This document shows positions 59,125 to 64,000 of a stretch of DNA of 64,000 bases, piece by piece. A program made the position numbers and the translations under genes. The notes under the pieces are model-generated. The model did no database searches. It was not told the origin of the DNA and was given only the letters and a program-made list of their open reading frames with translations. Position 1 is the stretch's first letter, and every line of letters starts with the position of its first letter. Source of the DNA: Nakamurella sp. A5-74 (lineage in GTDB: Bacteria; Actinomycetota; Actinomycetes; Mycobacteriales; Nakamurellaceae). The DNA lies in contig NZ_CP159218.1 of NCBI RefSeq assembly GCF_040438885.1, positions 3,720,001 through 3,784,000 of the forward strand, given 5' to 3'.

Positions 59125-59802
59125 ATGGCCGAGAACCGTCTCACCGCCGAAACCCGCACCGAGTTCGGCAAGGGTTTCGCCCGTCGCGCCCGCAAGGCCG
59201 GCAAGATTCCCGCCGTCCTGTACGGCCACGGCACCGATCCTCGCCACCTGGCGCTCAATGCGCGCGAGTTCACCCGCGTCATCAAGCAGGGCGCCAACAC
59301 CGTGCTGACCCTCGACGTCGACGGCGAAGAGGCCCTGGCCCTGCCGAAGTCCGTTGTCCGACACCCGGTCAAGGACTACTACGAGCACATCGACCTGCTG
59401 CTGGTGCGGCGCGGCGAGAAGGTCACCGTCGACATCCCGGTCGTCGTCGTCGGCGAACCCGAGCCCGGCGTGCTGGTCATCACCGAAGCGAACAGCCTCT
59501 CGGTGGAGGTCGACGCACTGAACATCCCTGACCACTTCGAGGTCGACATCACCGGCGCTGAGGTCGGCACCCAGTTCCTGGCCGGCCAGGTCAAGGTCCC
59601 GAACGGCGTCGAGCTGCTGACCGATCCCGAGGCCCTGGTCGTCGGCATCCAGCACGCTCCGACCGCCGATGAACTCGAGGCCGAGGACGCCGAGGTCATG
59701 GAGGAGCTGGGCATCGAGCAGGACGCACCGGACTCCGAGGACGCCGAGGGCGAGGCGTCCGGCTCGGACAAGTCCGAGGACGAGAAGTCCGACGAGAGCT
59801 GA
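59125..59802 (+). CDS. rplY: 50S ribosomal protein L25 / CTC-type
   Basis: A 225-residue CTC-form L25 protein that binds 5S rRNA. The N-terminal L25 domain (residues ~5-95, LTAETRTEFGKGFARRARKA then GKIPAVLYGHG) is followed by the TL5/CTC C-terminal domain (~100-190, VTVDIPVVVVGEPEPG) and an acidic Glu/Asp/Ser tail of about 35 residues. A strong GAGGAG precedes ATG 59125. In mycobacteria rplY also lies between prs and pth. A perfect hairpin terminator follows 18 bp after the stop. Confidence 0.95.
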   Translation: MAENRLTAETRTEFGKGFARRARKAGKIPAVLYGHGTDPRHLALNAREFTRVIKQGANTVLTLDVDGEEALALPKSVVRHPVKDYYEHIDLLLVRRGEKVTVDIPVVVVGEPEPGVLVITEANSLSVEVDALNIPDHFEVDITGAEVGTQFLAGQVKVPNGVELLTDPEALVVGIQHAPTADELEAEDAEVMEELGIEQDAPDSEDAEGEASGSDKSEDEKSDES

Positions 59803-59820
59803 GCTGTTCCAGAATCGACC

Positions 59821-59852
59821 GAAGGGCGCCATCCGCGAGGATGGCGCCCTTC
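59821..59852. terminator. Perfect 14-bp hairpin between rplY and leuB
   Basis: GAAGGGCGCCATCC (59821-59834) and its exact complement (59839-59852) with loop GCGA. It sits between convergent genes 18 bp after rplY and 70 bp after leuB, so it should terminate both. The stem is followed by only a few T residues. Confidence 0.9.
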
Positions 59853-59922
59853 GGCGTTCCGGTGGGAACTGCTCCGCCCCCCGGCCGGACCCGACCCGCG
59901 CTGGACGGGTCGGCCGGCGGAG

Positions 59923-61005
59923 TCAGACCAGAGCGGCGATGATCGCGGCGGTCACCCTGTCGGTGCTCCCGCTCAGTCCGCCGGCCACAGCGGCAGCAAG
60001 CACAGCCTGCTCCACGGACGCTGCTTCCGCCTGGAAACCCAAGGCGCGCAACATGAGGGCCGCCGAGAGCACGGCACCTGTCGGGTTGGCGATCCCTTGG
60101 CCGGCGATGTCCGGCGCCGACCCGTGGATCGGTTCGAACAGGCCGGGCAGCGATGAGCCCGGAGTGAAGTTGGCGGACGGCATCAAGCCGACCCCGCCGC
60201 CGATCTCGCCGCCGAGATCGGTGAGCAGATCGCCGAAGAGGTTGTCGGTGACGATCACGTCGAAGTCCTGTGGCCGGCGGATCAGGTGGATCGTCATCGC
60301 GTCCGCGTGCTGGTACTCGAGTTCGACACCGGGGTGCAGCGTCGCGACCTCGGCGATCACATCGGCCCACAGGCCGCCGGCGTGCAGCATGACGTTGGTC
60401 TTGTGCGACCAGGTCAGCTTGCCGCGGCGTGACTCGGCCAGCCCGAACGCGTACTCGGCGGCCCGGCGGATCCCGTGGCGGGTGTTGATCGAGTCCTGGA
60501 CGGCGACCTCGTGCTCGCTGCCGCGGCGGAACCGACCGCCGGTGCCGACGTACGGACCCTCGGTGTTCTCCCGGACGAAGATCCAGTCGACGGTCTCCGG
60601 GGTCGCGGTCGAGACCAGCGAGGACTGTCCGGGGAGCAGCTTGACCGGGCGGACGTTGAGGCCGAGGTCGAACTCGAACCGCAGGCGCAGCAACAGATCC
60701 CGCTCCATGATGCCGGGCGGTACCTCGGGATGACCGACGGCGCCGAACAGGATCGCGTCGGTCCCGCGGAGCGTCTCGAGGTCGGCGTCCGGCAGCAGCT
60801 CGCCGGTCTGCAGGTACCTGGTGGCCGAGACCGGCACGTCGATGTAGTCCAGCGCGACGCCGGTGGCGTCGAGCACCTGACGGGCCGCGGCGATCACCTC
60901 CGGTCCGATGCCGTCACCCCCGACGACGGAGATACGGCGGGCGACGGAGGCGGTGGTCGGCTGAGCGGTGGTCGGCTGCGCGGCGGCCGACGGGGCAGAA
61001 GTCAT
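59923..61005 (-). CDS. leuB: 3-isopropylmalate dehydrogenase
   Basis: A 360-residue NAD-dependent enzyme of leucine synthesis that oxidatively decarboxylates 3-isopropylmalate. [39 protein letters not shown] with the substrate-binding Arg residues, [33 protein letters not shown] and [19 protein letters not shown] are in the family order. ATG 61005 has GGGAGGA about 8 nt upstream, so the 20-codon upstream extension is not used; the first ~25 residues are low-complexity Ala/Thr/Gln. Tartrate or related decarboxylating dehydrogenases are alternatives but less likely. No other leu gene is near. Confidence 0.9.
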   Translation of the reverse strand: MTSAPSAAAQPTTAQPTTASVARRISVVGGDGIGPEVIAAARQVLDATGVALDYIDVPVSATRYLQTGELLPDADLETLRGTDAILFGAVGHPEVPPGIMERDLLLRLRFEFDLGLNVRPVKLLPGQSSLVSTATPETVDWIFVRENTEGPYVGTGGRFRRGSEHEVAVQDSINTRHGIRRAAEYAFGLAESRRGKLTWSHKTNVMLHAGGLWADVIAEVATLHPGVELEYQHADAMTIHLIRRPQDFDVIVTDNLFGDLLTDLGGEIGGGVGLMPSANFTPGSSLPGLFEPIHGSAPDIAGQGIANPTGAVLSAALMLRALGFQAEAASVEQAVLAAAVAGGLSGSTDRVTAAIIAALV

Positions 61006-61111
61006 GCCGCCATCCTCCCAACTGCCCGATCGCCCCCAACGGTCGCCCCCGGACCGGGTTCGCACGGGTGCTCCGGCCGACGGACGATGCTGAGGGCGCC
61101 GCCGCAGCAGC

Positions 61112-61117
61112 TACCGT
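61112..61117 (+). promoter_or_regulatory. Putative -10 before pth
   Basis: TACCGT ends 8 nt before GTG 61126. The spacing is one base longer than at the other leaderless candidates, so this assignment is weaker. Confidence 0.35.
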
Positions 61118-61125
61118 TGACGACC

Positions 61126-61722
61126 GTGACCAGCGCAGCTGCCCCGCCCGACCCCGTCATCGATCCGGTCCTGGTGATCGGCCTCGGCAATCCCGGTCCC
61201 GGCTACGCCGGCAACCGCCACAACGTCGGCGCCATGGTGGCAGACGTGCTGGCCGGCCGGCTCGGCGGGCGGTTCTCCTCGCACAAGGCCGGCGCCGACA
61301 TCGTCACCGGCAGGCTCGCAGGTGCGCAGGCGATCGTGGCGAAGCCCCGCTCGTACATGAACGTCTCCGGGCAACCGACCGCGGCGCTGGCTCGCTTCTT
61401 CAAGGTGCCGGCGCAGCACGTCATCGTCGTGCACGACGAGCTGGACCTGGACCCGCAGACGATCAGGGTGAAGCAGGGCGGCGGCGAGGGTGGTCACAAC
61501 GGCCTGCGATCGATCTCGCAGTCGTTGGGCACCAAGGACTATCTGCGGGTGCGCTTCGGCATCGGTCGACCGCCCGGTCGCCAGGATCCAGCGGATTTCG
61601 TTCTCAAGAACTTCTCCTCGACCGAGTCGAAGGAGCTCCCGATCGACCTCGAGAATGCCGCCGACGCGGTCGAATCGCTGATCAGGCTCGGGCTGCTCGA
61701 CACCCAGAACCGCCTGCACTGA
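61126..61722 (+). CDS. pth: Peptidyl-tRNA hydrolase
   Basis: A 198-residue enzyme that frees tRNA from prematurely released peptidyl-t[23 protein letters not shown] with the catalytic His, [31 protein letters not shown] (catalytic Asp) and GHNGLRSI define the family. The N-terminus has an extra 14 residues; GTG 61126 is preferred, with TTG 61117 three codons earlier as an alternative. The pth gene follows rplY in mycobacteria as well, but here leuB intervenes on the other strand. Confidence 0.95.
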   Translation: MTSAAAPPDPVIDPVLVIGLGNPGPGYAGNRHNVGAMVADVLAGRLGGRFSSHKAGADIVTGRLAGAQAIVAKPRSYMNVSGQPTAALARFFKVPAQHVIVVHDELDLDPQTIRVKQGGGEGGHNGLRSISQSLGTKDYLRVRFGIGRPPGRQDPADFVLKNFSSTESKELPIDLENAADAVESLIRLGLLDTQNRLH

Positions 61723-61806
61723 GTCGTCTCCGGCCGACGAGCAGTGCTGCGCGGGACACCTTCGATCTGCCCGCGATCCACCGTGCCGGCTCGATGGATC
61801 CGACCG

Positions 61807-62361
61807 TCAGCTGGTGGGTGGAGCCGTCATCCGCTCGCCGTTGCTCCACGCATCGAGCTGGTCCTTCAGCGCGGCCCACTCCCCGGCGGGGAGCGCTGGC
61901 GTCATCCGCTCCGGCACGTCGGAGCCGTCGACCCCCTCCGGGCCGACCACCCGACTGCCACCCTCCGGGGTGTACTCGGCCTGGACGGTGGATCCCCCGA
62001 CCCCGTCGGTCGGACCCTGCTGGGCGAGTTCGGCTGCGTAGACGCACAGGGCGGCCCGCGAGTCGGCGTCGGCGACGAAGCTCCGTTTCCACGGGGTGGC
62101 TCCCTGCGCGCTGCCTTCGGCGTTGATGGCCCCCTGCTCGCCGTCGAGCGTCAGTTCCCACCGGTAGTTGTACGGGTCCGGCACACTGCCGGACCGCATC
62201 CGGATCACCACCGACGTGCAGGAGCCGTCGTCGCCGGAGGTGGGGGTGGTGGTCGTTGCTGCGCTGACGCCGGGGGTGGTCGAGCAACCGGTGAGAACCA
62301 CGGTGCCGACCACCAGGGCGAGCGTCGCCGCACGTGCTCGGACGGTGCTGATCAGTGACAT
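61807..62361 (-). CDS. Small lipoprotein of unknown function
   Basis: A 184-residue lipoprotein. VRARAATLALVVGTVVLTGC is the signal peptide with its lipobox Cys near residue 26, followed by a Thr-rich linker (STTPGVSAATTTTPTSGDDG). The mature domain has two further Cys (SCTSVVIRM and ALCVYAAEL) that could form a disulfide, with a beta-strand pattern (YRWELTLDGEQG) reminiscent of small inhibitor folds. I do not recognise the family. ATG 62361 directly precedes the signal peptide. It lies 55 bp after the acyl-AMP ligase gene on the same strand and may be cotranscribed with it. Confidence 0.72.
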   Translation of the reverse strand: MSLISTVRARAATLALVVGTVVLTGCSTTPGVSAATTTTPTSGDDGSCTSVVIRMRSGSVPDPYNYRWELTLDGEQGAINAEGSAQGATPWKRSFVADADSRAALCVYAAELAQQGPTDGVGGSTVQAEYTPEGGSRVVGPEGVDGSDVPERMTPALPAGEWAALKDQLDAWSNGERMTAPPTS

Positions 62362-62416
62362 GTGCGGTTCGATGCGCGATGAGCTGCGGAGGTTCCCCTC
62401 GCTCCCGATCCGCCGG

Positions 62417-64000
62417 TCAGTCCTGGTGTCGCAGCAGCGCGGCGGTCGCTGCCCGCTTGATCTTGCCGGAGGGTGTCTTGGGCAACCCACCCACCGGGAG
62501 CACCACCACCCGGGCCGGCCGCACCCCGAGATCGGAGGTCACGGCCGAGCGCACCGCGTCCGCGATGCCGCGCGCTGCGTCCTCGTCACCCGCGCTCCTG
62601 GATTCCACCACGACCGCGAACGACTCCCGCCCACCAGATGTCCGCCAACCGACTGCCGCCGCATTGCCGGCGCGTACCCCCTCCACCGAGGTGGCGATCC
62701 GTTCGATGTCCGTCGGGTGGATGTTCCTGCCGCCCATGATGATGACGTCCTTCTGCCGCCCGCAGACAACCACCCGTCCGTCGATCAGGTAGCCGATGTC
62801 GCCGGTGTCCAGCCAGCCGTCGGCGCCCCTGGTCGGGACCGGTCCCTCGACGGTCAAGTAGAGCTCGGTGATCGCGTCACCGCGCACCATCAACGTGCCG
62901 ATCTTGCGTTCCGGCACCATTTCTCCGTCGGCGCCACGCACCTGCACCTCGATCCCCGGCAGCGGCGGACCCAGCACCGGGAAGCTGCGGACCGAGTTCT
63001 CGGAGGCGTCGTCGTCCGTCGGAACGGCCTGACGATCCTGTTCCAGGGCCACGGCTTCCACCCGGTCGATCTGCAGCGGAGTCCCCCACGGGTGGAACGA
63101 CACACCCAGGGTCGCCTCCGCCATGCCGTAGGCGCACACCATCGCGGTGGCCGGCAGCCCGAACGGCGCGCCGGCGCGCAGGAACGCCTCGACAGCAGCG
63201 ACGTCGATCGGCTCGGCGCCGTTGAGCGCGAACCGCAGCGACGACAGATCGAGGTCGGCTTCGTCCCGAGTCAGCCGGGCCAACGTCCTGGCGGTGATCG
63301 CATAGGCGAAATTCGGTGCGGCCGTGCAGGTTCCGCGGTAGTGGGAGATCAGCTGCGGCCACAGCACCGGCGACCGCAGGAAGTCGGTCGGGGTCACCGT
63401 CACCAGATCGATCCCCCGGCACATCGGTAGCGTCAGGAACCCGACCATGCCCATGTCGTGGAACAACGGCAACCACGACACCATGACGTCAGTCCCTGGG
63501 GTGAGACCGGCCGCCTGGCACATCGACTCCAGGTTCGCCCAGAGGTTGGCGTGGGTGATGCGGACCGCTTTCGGTGTCGCCGTCGAGCCGGACGTGAGCT
63601 GCAGCAGAGCGGTCGAGTCCTCGCGGACCTCGGGGAAGTCGGTGGCCGGGTCCGCTTCCAGCAGTTGCTGCATCGTCAGGACCGGCACACCCCCGGCGGC
63701 GAATGCGCGACCGGCTTCGGTGAACGGCTCCCCCACGATCACCGCGGATGCCCCGATCACCCGCAGGGTCTGCGCGGTGTCGTCGGCGTACCGACGCAGA
63801 TCCGTCCTGGCCGTCGGCTGGTGCAGCATGGTCACCGACGCACCGGTCATCCACACTGCCTGCGCAGCCGGAGCGATTTCGACGGGCGATCCAGCCAGAA
63901 TGGCCACGGCCGCACCGGGTTCCAGCCCCATTGCCGTCAGACCGCCGGCGATCGTCGTTGCCTGCCCGCGCACCCCCGCCCAAGAACGGTGCTCGCCGGT
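62417..64000 (-). CDS. Fatty-acyl-AMP ligase (AMP-binding enzyme), partial at window edge
   Basis: At least 527 residues; the N-terminus lies beyond base 64000. It activates a fatty acid as an acyl-adenylate for transfer to a carrier protein. LTSGSTATPKAVRITHAN is the P-loop motif, YGMAEATLGVSF and GWLDTGDIGYLIDGRVVVCG then RQKDVIIMGGRNIHP are family motifs, and LPKTPSGKIKR holds the catalytic Lys. The AEATLG motif and insertion-like spacing favour a FAAL over an acyl-CoA ligase. Mycobacteria carry pks16, a FAAL-like gene, next to pth, so this is probably its counterpart. Confidence 0.87.
   Translation of the reverse strand, partial: TGEHRSWAGVRGQATTIAGGLTAMGLEPGAAVAILAGSPVEIAPAAQAVWMTGASVTMLHQPTARTDLRRYADDTAQTLRVIGASAVIVGEPFTEAGRAFAAGGVPVLTMQQLLEADPATDFPEVREDSTALLQLTSGSTATPKAVRITHANLWANLESMCQAAGLTPGTDVMVSWLPLFHDMGMVGFLTLPMCRGIDLVTVTPTDFLRSPVLWPQLISHYRGTCTAAPNFAYAITARTLARLTRDEADLDLSSLRFALNGAEPIDVAAVEAFLRAGAPFGLPATAMVCAYGMAEATLGVSFHPWGTPLQIDRVEAVALEQDRQAVPTDDDASENSVRSFPVLGPPLPGIEVQVRGADGEMVPERKIGTLMVRGDAITELYLTVEGPVPTRGADGWLDTGDIGYLIDGRVVVCGRQKDVIIMGGRNIHPTDIERIATSVEGVRAGNAAAVGWRTSGGRESFAVVVESRSAGDEDAARGIADAVRSAVTSDLGVRPARVVVLPVGGLPKTPSGKIKRAATAALLRHQD

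Overview
The window is high-GC DNA that reads as one stretch of an actinobacterial (Actinomycetota) chromosome. Supporting this are an F420-dependent glucose-6-phosphate dehydrogenase, a SAM-IV riboswitch, many 4-nt ATGA/GTGA gene overlaps, several apparently leaderless genes (TAnnnT hexamer 6-8 nt before the start codon), and the gene set mfd, mazG, glmU, prs, rplY, pth and an acyl-AMP ligase that also clusters in mycobacteria. A Nakamurella-like or related actinomycete would fit, but the genus cannot be fixed from sequence reading alone. No prophage, insertion sequence, integrase or CRISPR array was seen.

Layout. 0-6 kb: a TerD-domain protein fused to a PD-(D/E)XK-like region, a TauE/SafE exporter, an fgd/NAD(P)-binding pair, and an ArsR/SRPBCC pair. 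6.3-9.9 kb: leaderless sdhCAB (succinate dehydrogenase, mycobacterial Sdh1-like). 10-13 kb: metY-metX under a SAM-IV riboswitch. 13.3-16.1 kb: KDG kinase and KDPG aldolase, with a divergent Gfo/Idh oxidoreductase. 16.1-17.8 kb: mazG and a SurA-like lipoprotein. 17.8-40 kb: a large exopolysaccharide/cell-surface locus with a polyprenyl-phosphate sugar transferase, a cytidylyltransferase, a tyrosine phosphatase and a BY-kinase, glycosyltransferases, a Wzy-like polymerase, a Wzx-like flippase, a CDP-alcohol phosphotransferase, a repeat-rich lipoprotein and two giant secreted beta-propeller/LamG/PKD proteins. 40.5-45 kb: mfd with a coupled polysaccharide deacetylase. 45-51.6 kb: TfoX-like protein, fatty-acid desaturase, glycosyltransferases, tRNA-Gln(UUG), glmU and prs. 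51.6-59 kb: a 32-bp tandem repeat, a DUF6421 protein, a PadR/DUF1048/ABC-2 exporter operon, SDR plus NUDIX, and threonine aldolase. 59-64 kb: rplY, leuB, pth, a lipoprotein and a fatty-acyl-AMP ligase that runs off the window.

How it works together. The 17.8-40 kb block looks like a complete Wzx/Wzy polymer pathway: the initiating transferase loads a lipid carrier, glycosyltransferases extend, the flippase exports, the Wzy-like protein polymerises, and the kinase/phosphatase pair controls chain length. A cytidylyltransferase and a CDP-alcohol transferase suggest a phospho-alcohol substituent. The giant secreted proteins and the Ser/Thr-rich lipoprotein probably decorate or anchor the matrix. 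The block sits between mfd and surA/mazG, genes that are close together in other actinobacteria, so it may be an insertion into a conserved housekeeping neighbourhood.

The most unusual items are the TerD-nuclease fusion, the paired giant surface proteins with near-identical PKD repeats, the flippase gene with no ATG/GTG/TTG start, the 32-bp tandem repeat before DUF6421, and a dispersed intergenic repeat family at operon ends.
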